Positions 1 through 8,616 of a DNA stretch of 64,000 nucleotides are shown here, piece after piece. The position numbers and the translations under genes were made by a program. The first letter of the stretch is position 1. Every line of letters starts with the position of its first letter. The stretch is from assembly GCF_003254665.1 (NCBI RefSeq), contig NZ_QHGY01000007.1, positions 1 through 64,000 on the forward strand, written 5' to 3'. Below the pieces are notes generated by a model. The model ran no database searches. It was not told where the DNA came from and saw only the letters and a list, made by a program, of their open reading frames with translations. This DNA comes from Billgrantia lactosivorans (GTDB lineage: Bacteria > Pseudomonadota > Gammaproteobacteria > Pseudomonadales > Halomonadaceae).

Positions 1-13
1 GGCATCTTTTCAG

Positions 14-41
14 AAACCCAGCTTCGAAAGAGGCTGGGTTT
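14..41. terminator. Hairpin terminator-like repeat
   Basis: A 9-bp perfect inverted repeat (AAACCCAGC / GCTGGGTTT) encloses a 10-nt loop. It follows the 19-base stretch at 1-19 that is repeated exactly at 97-115. It probably ends transcription coming from the left, where an rRNA operon seems to lie. Confidence 0.55.
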
Positions 42-49
42 CGCCGTTT

Positions 50-100
50 AGGGGCCTCCCACGGAGAGTAGCGGGGAGCCGCCCTGGACATCGTCAGGCA
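50..100 (+). other. Possible degenerate 3' tail of a 5S rRNA gene
   Basis: The stretch reads like the end of a gammaproteobacterial 5S rRNA: a 'ggggcctccc' segment, then 'gagagtag', then 'catcgtcaggca', but with extra bases between the last two blocks. The window opens with the same closing bases (ggcatc) and the same downstream terminator context, as if a real 5S gene ended just outside the window and a decayed second tail follows. This rests on remembered 5S sequence and needs alignment. Confidence 0.4.
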
Positions 101-109
101 TCTTTTCAG

Positions 110-138
110 AAACCCCGGCCATCTGGTCGGGGTTTTTC
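110..138. terminator. Rho-independent terminator
   Basis: An 11-bp stem with one G-U pair (AAACCCCGGCC / GGTCGGGGTTT) and a 4-nt loop is followed by a T run on the plus strand. It can serve plus-strand transcription from the left and also lies just past the stop of the minus-strand VOC gene. Confidence 0.7.
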
Positions 139-146
139 TTTGCCTG

Positions 147-551
147 TCAATTTCGTTCGTAAAGCTCGATAGGGGTGCCGTCGGGGTCGCTCAGGAAGGT
201 GAAGCGGGATCCTGTCAGCGCGTCGGTGCGCACCGGTTCGGGTTCCACGCCGTGTGCCCTGAGCGTACTTACGCAGGCGTCCAGATCGGTGGTGGCCAGG
301 GCCAGGTGACGCCAGCCGCAGGCCTCGGGGTAGCTGGGGCGGGCCGGCGGCTCGGGAAAGGAGAAGAGTTCCAACTGGATACCGCCCGGCAGGCGCAGGT
401 CCAGCTTATGGCTGTCGCGCTCGGCACGGTAGGTCTCGTTGAGGACTTCGGCGCCCAGCACATGGAGATAGAAGCGCTTGGCCCTGGGATAGTCGCTGGT
501 GATCAGGGCGACGTGATGGACTCCCGTCAGCGGGAGGGGCGACGTGGACAT
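147..551 (-). CDS. gloA2: VOC family protein, YaeR/GloA2-like
   Basis: A 134-residue single-module vicinal-oxygen-chelate (glyoxalase I fold) protein. It closely follows the E. coli YaeR pattern: a VHHVALI start strand, a YRAERDS segment, an IQLELFSFP strand, RPSYPEACG, RHLALA and a final DPDGTPIELYE. The two His and the paired Glu positions typical of metal binding are present. The true reaction of YaeR-type proteins is not established. The reading frame runs open further upstream, but the start at 551 is preferred because a GAGGTG ribosome site lies just before it and homology begins there. It reads in the same direction as hisC, about 50 bp downstream of it. Confidence 0.85.
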   Translation of the reverse strand: MSTSPLPLTGVHHVALITSDYPRAKRFYLHVLGAEVLNETYRAERDSHKLDLRLPGGIQLELFSFPEPPARPSYPEACGWRHLALATTDLDACVSTLRAHGVEPEPVRTDALTGSRFTFLSDPDGTPIELYERN

Positions 552-597
552 AGGGCACCTCGGCTGGGACGGGCGCCTTGCGGCGCCCCGGGATAGA

Positions 598-1653
598 TCA
601 ACGACAGAGCAGCTCGAAGGCTTCGACCAGGCTGTCCATCTCGTCGTCGGTGCCGATCGAGATGCGCAGGAAGTCGCGCAGCGCCTCGGTGTTGAAGTGG
701 CGTACCAGGATGCCTCGCTCGCGCAGGCCGACGAAGAGCTGGGCGGCATCGTGCCCGGGGTGGCGCGCAAGCAGGAAGTTGGCCTGCGAGGGCAGAACGT
801 CGAAACCGAGCTCCGTGAGCCGCCGTACGGTGCGCTCTCGGGTGGTGATCACTCGCTCCCGACAGGCGTCGAAGTGCTCACGATCCGCCAGTGAGGCGAT
901 ACCGAGCGCGCTGGCCAGGCTGTCGACGGGATAGGAGTTGAAGGAGTCCTTGACTCGCTCCAGCCCCTCGATCAGCTCGCGGGAACCGATGGCGTAGCCC
1001 AGGCGCAGGCCGGCCAGACTGCGCGACTTGGAGAACGTGCCGGTCACCAACAGGTTGGGGAAGCGCTCGATGAGCGGCACGGCGCTCTCGCCGCCGAAAT
1101 CGACATAGGCCTCGTCGACCAGCACCACAGGTTCCGTCACACGCTGCAGCAGTCTGGCGATGGCGGCGCGCGGATGCCCATGCGCCGTCGGCGCATTGGG
1201 ATTGGCGAAGATGATGCCGCCGCTATCGGCAGCGAAGGCGTCCAGGTCGACGCGCCACTGGTCGTCGAGCGGCAGGCTGCGTCTCTCGATGGCGTACAGC
1301 TTGCAGTAGACCGGGTAGAAGCTGTAGGTGATGTCGGGCATCTCGAGCGGGCGGTCGTGGCAGAAGAAGGCCTGGAAGGCCAGGGCCAGCACTTCATCGG
1401 AGCCGTTGCCCACGAAGACCTGCCCCACCTCGACGCCATGCTCCCGGGCAAGCGCTTGCCGCAACGCGAGGGACTGCGGGTCGGGATAGCGACGCAGGTG
1501 ATCGACCGGGTAGTCGCGCAGCGCCGCCTCGACGCCGGGGGCCGGCGGGTAGGGGTTCTCGTTGGTATTGAGCTTGATCAGCTTCTCGCGCGGCTGCTCC
1601 CCGGGGACGTAGGGCGTCAGCTCGCGCACCGCCGGGCTCCAGAACTGGCTCAT
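598..1653 (-). CDS. hisC: Histidinol-phosphate aminotransferase
   Basis: A 351-residue fold-type I PLP aminotransferase that converts imidazole-acetol phosphate and glutamate to L-histidinol phosphate in histidine synthesis. The N-terminal part has the family's NTNENPYPP segment and the phosphate/PLP-binding GNGSDE turn. The middle has NPNAPTAHG and VDEAYVDF, and the PLP lysine lies in TFSKSRSLAGLRLGY. The length is normal for short HisC proteins. It stands apart from the other his genes, which lie at 9-12 kb, and is followed by the VOC gene on the same strand. The call is firm. Confidence 0.95.
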   Translation of the reverse strand: MSQFWSPAVRELTPYVPGEQPREKLIKLNTNENPYPPAPGVEAALRDYPVDHLRRYPDPQSLALRQALAREHGVEVGQVFVGNGSDEVLALAFQAFFCHDRPLEMPDITYSFYPVYCKLYAIERRSLPLDDQWRVDLDAFAADSGGIIFANPNAPTAHGHPRAAIARLLQRVTEPVVLVDEAYVDFGGESAVPLIERFPNLLVTGTFSKSRSLAGLRLGYAIGSRELIEGLERVKDSFNSYPVDSLASALGIASLADREHFDACRERVITTRERTVRRLTELGFDVLPSQANFLLARHPGHDAAQLFVGLRERGILVRHFNTEALRDFLRISIGTDDEMDSLVEAFELLCR

Positions 1654-1769
1654 GGTGTCTCGATTCTCGCTGGGACAGGACGTCGGGCCATGTTGACCGC
1701 TGCGAGCTGACCGCGCAAGCCACTAGCGTGCTAGCCTAGGCGCTTTCGCGTGGATGCTGGAACCGAGAC

Positions 1770-2666
1770 ATGACCGCCCAGATCATTGCCACCCTGCTGC
1801 CGGTCTTCCTGATCGCCGGCTGCGGTACCCTCTACGGCCGTTTCCGCACGCCCGACATTCGCAGCCTGAACACCCTCAACATGGAGATCTTCGTGCCCAT
1901 GCTGGTGTTCGCGGTGCTGGCGGATCGGCAGGCACCGCTGGCGGATTACGCCGGCCTGGCGCTGGGGGCGGCCGTCGTGGTGCTGGGCTCCGGGGTGGTG
2001 CTGTGGCCGCTGGCCAGGCTGCTCGGTCTGGACACCAAGACCTTCCTGCCGCCGATGATGTTCAACAACTCCGGCAACATGGGCATTCCGCTGCTGGTCC
2101 TCGCCTTCGGCGATGCGGCACTGCCCGCCGCGGTGGTGGTGTTCATCGTCGAGATGCTGCTGCACTTCTCGGTGGGGCTCTACATGCTCAGCCCCCGTAC
2201 GCCGCTGTGGCGGCTGTTGCGCATGCCGATCGTGCTGGCGAGCCTGGCGGGCCTGGGCGTCAACCTGGGCGGCATGCCGCTGCCCGGCTGGCTGCTCGAG
2301 GCGCTGCACATGCTGGGCGGGGTGTGTATTCCCCTGATGCTGTTCGCCCTCGGCGTGCGCATGCTCGATATCGACTTCGGCGACTGGAAGACCGGCCTGC
2401 TCGGCGCCGTGCTGTGCCCGCTCTCGGGGCTGGTCCTCGCCGCGCCGATGATCCTGTGGCTCGAGCTGACGGGGCTGCAGGCGGCAACGCTGTGGGTATT
2501 TGCCGCGCTGCCTCCCGCCGTGCTCAACTATCTGGTGGCCGAGCAGTATCGGCAGGAGCCGCACAAGGTGGCCTCGCTGGTGCTCATCGGCAATCTGGGC
2601 AGCCTGGTGGTAATGCCCATCGTGCTGGCGCTGGTCTTTACGCACGTGCTTTCAGGGACGGGCTGA
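1770..2666 (+). CDS. AEC family transporter (auxin efflux carrier type)
   Basis: A 298-residue inner-membrane protein with about eight to ten hydrophobic segments, opening with IIATLLPVFLIAGCGTLYGRF. It carries the AEC signature of a conserved Asn-rich turn (MMFNNSGNMGIPLLVLAFG) near residue 95 and a PAVLNYLVAEQY segment near the C-terminus. Members export small organic anions or malonate- and auxin-like compounds, but the substrate cannot be read from sequence. It diverges from hisC and is probably a single-gene unit. The start at 1770 places the first helix directly at the N-terminus. A frame overlapping most of the gene is a shadow. Confidence 0.9.
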   Translation: MTAQIIATLLPVFLIAGCGTLYGRFRTPDIRSLNTLNMEIFVPMLVFAVLADRQAPLADYAGLALGAAVVVLGSGVVLWPLARLLGLDTKTFLPPMMFNNSGNMGIPLLVLAFGDAALPAAVVVFIVEMLLHFSVGLYMLSPRTPLWRLLRMPIVLASLAGLGVNLGGMPLPGWLLEALHMLGGVCIPLMLFALGVRMLDIDFGDWKTGLLGAVLCPLSGLVLAAPMILWLELTGLQAATLWVFAALPPAVLNYLVAEQYRQEPHKVASLVLIGNLGSLVVMPIVLALVFTHVLSGTG

Positions 2667-2781
2667 AGCGAACATGACGGACCAGGGCAGAGGAGGCTGT
2701 CTGCCAGCGGCTTGAGGGGTTATGCTGTGACATACGCTGACATGGTACTTGGCGACAAACCCATAGGTTAGGAGTGTGCAA

Positions 2782-3231
2782 ATGCAAGTAAGGACTCTGC
2801 TGGCTGGCTCGGCCATGCTGGCCTTCCTGGCCGGTTGTGCGGCCGGCCCGGCTGATGACCGTGCCGACATGGCAATGGACGATGCCGAAGTCGTTTACCA
2901 AGGTACCCTGCCCTGCCGCAACTGCGCGGGTATCGACCTGAGCGTGACGCTGCGAGGTGACGAGCAGGCAGCGCTCGAGGAGCGAACCTTCGACCTGCGT
3001 GCCAGTTACCAGGAGCATCCCCAGGAGCCGCCCGACGAAGAGTATGCGGGCAATTGGGAAGTGCTCAGCGGGACCGCCGTCGACCCCGATGCCACCGTGT
3101 ACGAGCTGACACCGGACGGCGAGGGCCAGGTCTACTACTTCCTGCGCGTCGACGACCAGACCCTGGAGCTGATCGACCCTCAGCGGCGTCGTTTCCAGAA
3201 CAACGAAGCCCTGCAGCTGCAGCGCCAGTAA
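2782..3231 (+). CDS. NlpE-N domain lipoprotein
   Basis: A 149-residue lipoprotein with a signal peptide ending in the lipobox LAGC. The mature part resembles the N-terminal domain of NlpE, with the LPCRNCAGID motif that contains the CXXC pair, followed by beta-rich sequence. NlpE senses adhesion and envelope stress or copper through the Cpx system. Only the N-terminal domain is present, as is common outside the enterics. The ATG at 2782 is chosen over a GTG two codons earlier because a TAGGAG site lies about seven bases before the ATG. A 12-bp inverted repeat follows the gene. Confidence 0.8.
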   Translation: MQVRTLLAGSAMLAFLAGCAAGPADDRADMAMDDAEVVYQGTLPCRNCAGIDLSVTLRGDEQAALEERTFDLRASYQEHPQEPPDEEYAGNWEVLSGTAVDPDATVYELTPDGEGQVYYFLRVDDQTLELIDPQRRRFQNNEALQLQRQ

Positions 3232-3249
3232 GCCCTGGCGCGAGCGGAA

Positions 3250-3277
3250 GCGAAGGCGGCCTGCGGGCCGCCTTCGC
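3250..3277. terminator. GC-rich inverted repeat after the NlpE-like gene
   Basis: A perfect 12-bp stem (GCGAAGGCGGCC / GGCCGCCTTCGC) has a 4-nt loop but no T run. It may end transcription of the lipoprotein gene or act as an mRNA-end stabiliser before radA. Confidence 0.5.
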
Positions 3278-3330
3278 GCGTCTGGCTGGCCTGGTAGAAT
3301 GGGCCGAACCGAAGCCTGAGAGGGGCCAGC

Positions 3331-4707
3331 ATGGCCAAAGCGAAGAGCGCCTTCGTCTGCACCGAGTGCGGCGCAGAGTACCGCAAGTGGCAGGGGCAGT
3401 GTTCGAGCTGCCTGGAGTGGAACACGCTCAGCGAGGTGCGGCTGAGCGCCCCGCGCCCGGGCGCGGCGTCGGCGAGCGGTGCCGGCCGCAGCGGCTATGC
3501 CGGCAGCCTGTCGAAGGAGGTCGTCGACCTTGGCAGCGTCGACCTCACCGAGGTGCCTCGGCTCTCCTCCACCTTCGGGGAGTTCGACCGCGTGCTAGGC
3601 GGGGGCCTGGTGCCCGGCTCGGCGGTTCTGCTCGGCGGCCATCCCGGCGCCGGCAAGTCGACCCTGCTGCTGCAGACCGCCTGCAAGCTGGCCCAGGCGC
3701 GCAAGGTGCTCTATGTCACCGGCGAGGAGTCGCTCTCTCAGGTGGCGATGCGGGCGCATCGCCTGCAGCTGCCTACCCAGGGACTCAAGATGCTGGCCGA
3801 GACCAGCGTCGAGACGGTGCTCGCCGTGGCCGAGCGCGAGCGGCCCGAGATACTCGTGATCGACTCGATCCAGACCATGCACCTGGAGGATATTGCCTCG
3901 GCCCCCGGTGGCGTGGCTCAGGTGCGCGAGTCCGCCGCAGTGCTGACACGCTTCGCCAAGCAGTCCAATACCGTGTTGCTGCTGGTGGGTCACGTGACCA
4001 AGGATGGCACGCTGGCTGGTCCCAAGGTGCTGGAGCACATGATCGATGCCTCGCTGCTGCTCGAGGGCGGCGCCGACTCGCGCTTTCGTACCCTGCGTGG
4101 CCAGAAGAACCGCTTCGGCGCGGTCAACGAACTCGGCGTCTTCGCCATGCTCGAGCACGGCCTCAAGGAGGTGAAGAACCCCAGCGCCATCTTTCTCTCC
4201 CGCAGCGAGGAGCAGGCTTCGGGCAGCCTGGTGATGGTGGTGTGGGAGGGCACGCGGCCGCTCCTCGTCGAGGTGCAGGCGCTGCTCGACGAGTCGGCGC
4301 TGGGCAATCCGCGGCGGGTCGCGGTGGGCCTCGATCAGAATCGCCTCGCCATGCTACTGGCAGTGCTGCATCGCCATGGCGGGCTGTTCACCGGCGATCA
4401 GGATGTCTTCCTCAACGTCGTCGGCGGGGTCAAGGTGCTCGAGACCAGCGCCGACCTGGCCGTGCTGCTGGCGGTGGTGTCGAGCCTGCAGAACCGCTCC
4501 CTGCCGCGCGAGCTGGTGGCCTTCGGCGAGGTGGGGCTCTCCGGTGAGATCCGGCCCGTGCCCAGCGGCCAGGAGCGTATCGTCGAGGCGGCCAAGCACG
4601 GCTTCACCCGCGCCATCGTGCCGCGGGCCAATGCGCCCAAGCGAGCGCCCGACGGCATGGAGGTCGTCGCCGTGGACAAGCTGGCCGATGCGCTCGAGGC
4701 GCTGTGA
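3331..4707 (+). CDS. radA: DNA repair protein RadA
   Basis: A 458-residue branch-migration helicase that helps RecA extend heteroduplex DNA. The N-terminal C4 zinc finger is visible (CTECGAEYRKWQGQCSSC). The RecA-like ATPase core follows with the Walker A GGHPGAGKST near residue 107 and the RadA-specific KNRFG motif near residue 254. The C-terminal third is the Lon-protease-like domain (GEVGLSGEIRPV). Length and domain order are standard. The start is preceded by an AGAGGGG ribosome site. It lies about 50 bp upstream of selD on the same strand. Confidence 0.97.
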   Translation: MAKAKSAFVCTECGAEYRKWQGQCSSCLEWNTLSEVRLSAPRPGAASASGAGRSGYAGSLSKEVVDLGSVDLTEVPRLSSTFGEFDRVLGGGLVPGSAVLLGGHPGAGKSTLLLQTACKLAQARKVLYVTGEESLSQVAMRAHRLQLPTQGLKMLAETSVETVLAVAERERPEILVIDSIQTMHLEDIASAPGGVAQVRESAAVLTRFAKQSNTVLLLVGHVTKDGTLAGPKVLEHMIDASLLLEGGADSRFRTLRGQKNRFGAVNELGVFAMLEHGLKEVKNPSAIFLSRSEEQASGSLVMVVWEGTRPLLVEVQALLDESALGNPRRVAVGLDQNRLAMLLAVLHRHGGLFTGDQDVFLNVVGGVKVLETSADLAVLLAVVSSLQNRSLPRELVAFGEVGLSGEIRPVPSGQERIVEAAKHGFTRAIVPRANAPKRAPDGMEVVAVDKLADALEAL

Positions 4708-4760
4708 GAAAGCACCGCTCACTGCGATAGAATGACGATACGACCGCCAAGGAGAACGAG

Positions 4761-5798
4761 ATGAGCGCGATTCGCCTGACCCAATACAGCCACGGTGCCG
4801 GATGTGGCTGCAAGATTGCCCCCGATGTACTCGACGGCATCCTGGCCAAGGCCGGGCCGGGGGCCACCCATTCGCGTCTGATCGTGGGCAACCAGGGCCG
4901 TGAGGATGCGGCCGTGTATGACCTGGGCGATGGCCGCGGCATGATCGCCACCACCGATTTCTTCATGCCCATCGTCGACGACCCCTTCGATTTCGGTCGC
5001 ATCGCCGCGACCAATGCCATCAGCGACGTCTACGCCATGGGCGGCAGGCCGGTCCTGGCGCTTGGCATCCTCGGCTGGCCGCTGGACAAGCTGGGGGCCG
5101 AGATCGCCGGGGACGTGGTGGCCGGCGCCCAGGGCGTGTGCCGCGAGCTGGGCCTGGCGCTGGCCGGTGGCCACTCGATCGATGCGCCGGAGCCGATCTT
5201 CGGCCTGGCGGTCAACGGCCTGGTCGATCTCGAGCACTTGAAGCTGAACAAGGGCGCCCAGGTCGGCGACCTGCTGTTCCTGACCAAGCCGCTGGGCGTC
5301 GGCTTCCTGACCACCGCCGAGAAGCAGGGGCTGCTGGAGTCCGGCCACCAGAACCTGGCCCGCGAGACCATGCTGAAGCCCAACCAGATCGGCATGGCGC
5401 TGGCCAAGGTCAAGGGCGTGCATGCCATGACCGACGTCACCGGCTTCGGCCTGGCGGGGCATCTCACCGAGGTGTGCCAGGCCAGCGGCGTGGCTGCGCG
5501 CATCGACTTCCGCCGCCTGCCGCGGCTGGCCGAGGCCGAGGCGTATCGCCGCCGCGGTGCGGTACCCGGCGGCACCGGCCGCAACCGCAACGCCCTGGGA
5601 GCGGCGCTCAAGGACATGGACGAGCCGCACTGGCAGTGGCTGTGCGACCCGCAGACCTCCGGCGGGTTGCTGATCTCGGTGCACCCCTCGTGGGAAGACG
5701 ACGTCGAGCGCATCGGTCGCGAGCACGGCATCGAACTGGCGCCCTTCGGCGAGGTGGTCAAGGCCGAGGGCCAGGCCCTGATCGAGGTGCGTGGGTGA
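4761..5798 (+). CDS. selD: Selenide, water dikinase
   Basis: A 345-residue enzyme that makes selenophosphate from selenide and ATP. The glycine-rich N-terminal loop GAGCGCK contains the catalytic Cys, so this is the Cys and not the selenocysteine form, and the following Lys is kept. The AIRS/PurM-type domains are complete, including the DVTGFGLAGHL segment and the C-terminal DPQTSGGLL. An AAGGAG ribosome site precedes the ATG. The stop overlaps the GTG of mnmH by three bases, so the two genes are translationally coupled. No selA or selB is seen here, which points to use of selenophosphate for tRNA modification. Confidence 0.97.
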   Translation: MSAIRLTQYSHGAGCGCKIAPDVLDGILAKAGPGATHSRLIVGNQGREDAAVYDLGDGRGMIATTDFFMPIVDDPFDFGRIAATNAISDVYAMGGRPVLALGILGWPLDKLGAEIAGDVVAGAQGVCRELGLALAGGHSIDAPEPIFGLAVNGLVDLEHLKLNKGAQVGDLLFLTKPLGVGFLTTAEKQGLLESGHQNLARETMLKPNQIGMALAKVKGVHAMTDVTGFGLAGHLTEVCQASGVAARIDFRRLPRLAEAEAYRRRGAVPGGTGRNRNALGAALKDMDEPHWQWLCDPQTSGGLLISVHPSWEDDVERIGREHGIELAPFGEVVKAEGQALIEVRG

Positions 5799-6916
5799 CG
5801 CTGCCGCTGATCGAGCCCGAGCTCTCCCTGCTGCGCCAGGGACGGGTACTGATCGATGTGCGCGCGCCGGTGGAGTTTGCCCAGGGCAGCCTGCCCGGGG
5901 CGGTCAACCTGCCGCTGATGGACGACGAGGAGCGTCGCCTGGTAGGCATCGAGTACAAGCTGCGTGGCCAGCAGGCCGCCATCGAGCTGGGGCAGCGGCT
6001 GGTCAGCGGCGGCATCCGAGCGGCGCGTATCGCGGCCTGGCGGGGCATGGTCGAGGCACATCCCGATGCCGTGGTCTACTGCTTCCGCGGCGGGCTGCGC
6101 TCGCAGATCGCCCAGCAGTGGCTGGCCGAGAGCGGCGTGGTGCGTCCGCGCATCCGCGGCGGCTGGAAGGCGATGCGCCAGGCGCTGTGCCAGCGCATCG
6201 ACACGGCAGCCGAACGGCCACTGCTGGTGGTCGGCGGGCTCACCGGCTGCGCCAAGACGGCGCTGATCCAGGCGCTGCCCAATGGCCTCGACCTCGAGGG
6301 CTGCGCCCGGCACAAGGGCTCGGCCTTCGGCCGGCATCCGCTGCCGGCACCCAGCCAGATCGACTTCGAGCACGCCATGGGGAGGTGCCTGCTCGAACTC
6401 CCCGGCCCGCTGGTGGTGGAGGACGAGTCGCGCCATATCGGCGCGGCCAACGTGCCGCTCGCCTTCTGGCGCGCGATGGAGCGTGCGCCTCGGCTGCGCG
6501 TGGAGATGCCCCTCGACTGGCGCCTGGTCCAGATCCGCAAGGACTACATCGACGATCTCTGGGCGATCTATCGCCATCAGTGCGGCGAGTGGCTGGGCTG
6601 GACGCTGATGCGCAAGCAGCTCTCGACGGCGCTGGCGAGGCTGAAGAAGCGCCTGGGCCATGCCCGCCTGGCGCGCCTCCAGCGGCTTCAGCAGCTCGCC
6701 TTTCGCGAGCACGAGCGCGGTAACCGGCAGGCCCACGAGGCCTGGCTGGCGCCGCTGCTCACGGAATATTACGACCCCATGTACCGCTACCAGCTGGAGA
6801 AGCGCGACCCGGAGCGATTCCTGCACGTCGGCGATTGGGACAGCTGCCTGGAAGCCGCACGCACGTGGTCGGCGCAGGCGGCGCGTGAGTCCTCGGGACA
6901 GGCCCAGCCGGCCTGA
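5795..6916 (+). CDS. mnmH: tRNA 2-selenouridine synthase
   Basis: A 373-residue enzyme that replaces sulfur by selenium at the wobble 2-thiouridine of tRNA-Lys, Glu and Gln, via a geranylated intermediate. The N-terminal rhodanese domain carries the active Cys in YCFRGGLRS near residue 92. A P-loop follows (GGLTGCAKT, near residue 148). The GTG start overlaps the selD stop and is chosen because the rhodanese domain begins directly after it; the frame remains open upstream inside selD but is not meaningful there. The pairing with its selenophosphate supplier supports the function. It converges on the amidotransferase-like gene. Confidence 0.95.
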   Translation: MTLPLIEPELSLLRQGRVLIDVRAPVEFAQGSLPGAVNLPLMDDEERRLVGIEYKLRGQQAAIELGQRLVSGGIRAARIAAWRGMVEAHPDAVVYCFRGGLRSQIAQQWLAESGVVRPRIRGGWKAMRQALCQRIDTAAERPLLVVGGLTGCAKTALIQALPNGLDLEGCARHKGSAFGRHPLPAPSQIDFEHAMGRCLLELPGPLVVEDESRHIGAANVPLAFWRAMERAPRLRVEMPLDWRLVQIRKDYIDDLWAIYRHQCGEWLGWTLMRKQLSTALARLKKRLGHARLARLQRLQQLAFREHERGNRQAHEAWLAPLLTEYYDPMYRYQLEKRDPERFLHVGDWDSCLEAARTWSAQAARESSGQAQPA

Positions 6917-6919
6917 ACC

Positions 6920-7615
6920 TCAGGCCGCGGCGCCGCGTAGCCACTGGCTGAGCAGGCGATCGAGCAGCGGCGCCAGGCGGTCGAAGCGCCTGGCATCGGC
7001 CAGGATGCTCTCGGCGGGCTGGGCATGGGGGCTCGCCTCGCTGCCTTCCGGCCTTTCGCTGCTCGCCAGCAGCGCGTCGACACCGGCGCGGGTGATCTCG
7101 AGATGGCACAGCAGCCCGAGCGCTCGCCCGGCATCCCAGGCGAAGCCCTGCACCGGGCTACCGGGGCTGCCGCCCAGCGGCAAGGCGTCGTCGGGCAGGG
7201 CGAAGACGTCGCGATGCCACATGAAGGCGGTGAAGCGCTCCGGCAGGTCGAAGGGGCTCTGGGGGGCCAGCGTCACCTCGTGCCAGCCGACCTCGGCGTA
7301 GGTGCCGCGGCCCACCGTGGCGCCGAGCTCGGCGGCGATCAGCCTGGCGCCCATGCCGATGCCCAGCAGTGGCTTGTTGCCGTCCAGCGCCCTGGCAATC
7401 AGTTTGCGCTCGCGCTTGAGCCAGGGATGGCGCTCGTCGTCGAGGATGTCCATGGGACCGTCGAGCAGGATCAGTGCATCGCCGTCGGCCAGGCTCGGGG
7501 GCGCCTCCCCGGCGTGAAGATGGAAGACGGTATGGCTGTGTCCCATGCTGGTCAGCCAGTCGGCGATGCGGCCTGGGCCATGGAGCGGGCTGTGCTGGAG
7601 AAGATGCAGGTGCAT
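6920..7615 (-). CDS. Class I glutamine amidotransferase-like protein lacking the catalytic Cys
   Basis: A 231-residue protein with the flavodoxin-like class I GATase fold. The stretch that should hold the nucleophilic Cys reads LLGIGMGARLI, so Gly stands where the family has Cys (usual form GICLGAQ). The His of MWHRDVFALP and the His/Glu pair of CHLEIT are kept. It should therefore be unable to hydrolyse glutamine in the usual way, and may be a regulatory or non-amidotransferase member. The start at 7615 is chosen for its GAGGT ribosome site. The gene diverges from the alkyltransferase-like gene. Confidence 0.8.
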   Translation of the reverse strand: MHLHLLQHSPLHGPGRIADWLTSMGHSHTVFHLHAGEAPPSLADGDALILLDGPMDILDDERHPWLKRERKLIARALDGNKPLLGIGMGARLIAAELGATVGRGTYAEVGWHEVTLAPQSPFDLPERFTAFMWHRDVFALPDDALPLGGSPGSPVQGFAWDAGRALGLLCHLEITRAGVDALLASSERPEGSEASPHAQPAESILADARRFDRLAPLLDRLLSQWLRGAAA

Positions 7616-7661
7616 GGAGACCTCGCCATTCAGGAGATGCGAAAAGGGAGCGGCAGCGTAC

Positions 7662-7955
7662 ATGAAACCGGCACTGCGGGAACAGATCCTGACCATCCTG
7701 GCCGCGATACCGCCGGGGCGGGTGACCACCTACGGTCGCATCGCCGCCATGACCGAGGGCGCTACGCCGCGCCTGGTCGCCAGGGCGCTGCGCGAGCTGC
7801 CCGACGACCATGGCCTGCCGTGGTTTCGGGTGATCACCGCATCGCGTCGGGTGGCCGACCATCCGGGCGCCCTCGAACAGCGCCAACGGCTGGTCGCCGA
7901 GGGCGTGCTGTTCGATGCGCGGGGGCGCGTGGCGCCCGAGGCGCTGTGGCCATGA
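7662..7955 (+). CDS. Alkyltransferase-like protein (ATL)
   Basis: A 97-residue member of the MGMT DNA-binding-domain family. The winged-helix segment RVTTYGRIAAM and the helix ATPRLVARAL are present. Where true O6-alkylguanine transferases have PCHRV this protein has PWFRV, so the acceptor Cys is Trp as in ATL proteins. ATLs bind O6-alkylguanine, flip it out and flag the lesion for nucleotide excision repair. An AAGGGAG site precedes the ATG at about 11 bases. Its start region lies 46 bp from the divergent amidotransferase-like gene. The length is typical of bacterial ATLs. Confidence 0.88.
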   Translation: MKPALREQILTILAAIPPGRVTTYGRIAAMTEGATPRLVARALRELPDDHGLPWFRVITASRRVADHPGALEQRQRLVAEGVLFDARGRVAPEALWP

Positions 7956-8007
7956 GCCCAAGGCGTCCCATACCTTTCATCTGACCGTCAATTCACGAGG
8001 AGAATCC

Positions 8008-8598
8008 ATGAGCCAGCCATCCGCGGGCTTTCATGAGCGGCTGCAGGCGCTCTCGCCGGATCGACAGCAGGCCTTCATGGCGGCGCTGTGTGAGCGGCTG
8101 CTGCCCAACTACGCCCTCTACGCCCAGATGACGGGGTCCGGCAATCCGGCCGGCTTGCGTGCGATCCTCGACCTGGTATGGGAGCAGCTCAGCGTGCGCG
8201 AGGCGCGCATCGACTTCGAGCGCCAGGCCGAGAAGCTTGCCGAACTCGAACCACCGGCCGACGACGACAGCTTCGGCGCCCGTCGCGCCGTGGAAGTGGT
8301 GGTCGCGTTGAGCTCGCTGCTCGACACCCTGCGTGGCGGATCTCCCGACGCCGTGCTCGAGGTCAGCCGGATCTCCAAGGGCGGGGTGCGCGCCTACATC
8401 GAGCTGACCGAGGGCGAGGAGGATGCCGGCCGGCTGGCGAAGCTGGTGCGCGAGCATCCCCTGATGGCGGACGAGAACGATTTCCAGGACGCCGTGCTCG
8501 AGGCGGCGGAGGGCAAGCTAGACCGCGAGGCGCTCAAGGCGCTGCGGCGCCTGGGGCGCAACGACGGCGTGAGCAATCTGGGGCTCGAGGCCGGCTAG
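8008..8598 (+). CDS. YjaG family protein (DUF416)
   Basis: A 196-residue cytoplasmic, mostly helical protein of the YjaG/DUF416 family. Typical features are an N-terminal helix rich in FHERLQALSPDRQQAF, the segment CERLLPNYALY, and a central GARRAVEVVVALSSLL helix. Its role is unknown, although a DNA-associated role has been suggested by the gene's position in other genomes. The GAGGA site seven bases before the ATG fixes the start. It follows the ATL gene by about 50 bp on the same strand, and its stop faces the convergent beta-barrel gene. Confidence 0.8.
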   Translation: MSQPSAGFHERLQALSPDRQQAFMAALCERLLPNYALYAQMTGSGNPAGLRAILDLVWEQLSVREARIDFERQAEKLAELEPPADDDSFGARRAVEVVVALSSLLDTLRGGSPDAVLEVSRISKGGVRAYIELTEGEEDAGRLAKLVREHPLMADENDFQDAVLEAAEGKLDREALKALRRLGRNDGVSNLGLEAG

Positions 8599-8616
8599 GC
8601 GCGGAAGGGCCGACGC

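Noticed and set aside
1754..2677. 307-codon frame overlapping the AEC transporter
   Set aside because: A shadow frame rich in Ala, Gly and Arg; the transporter frame has clear membrane helices and family motifs.
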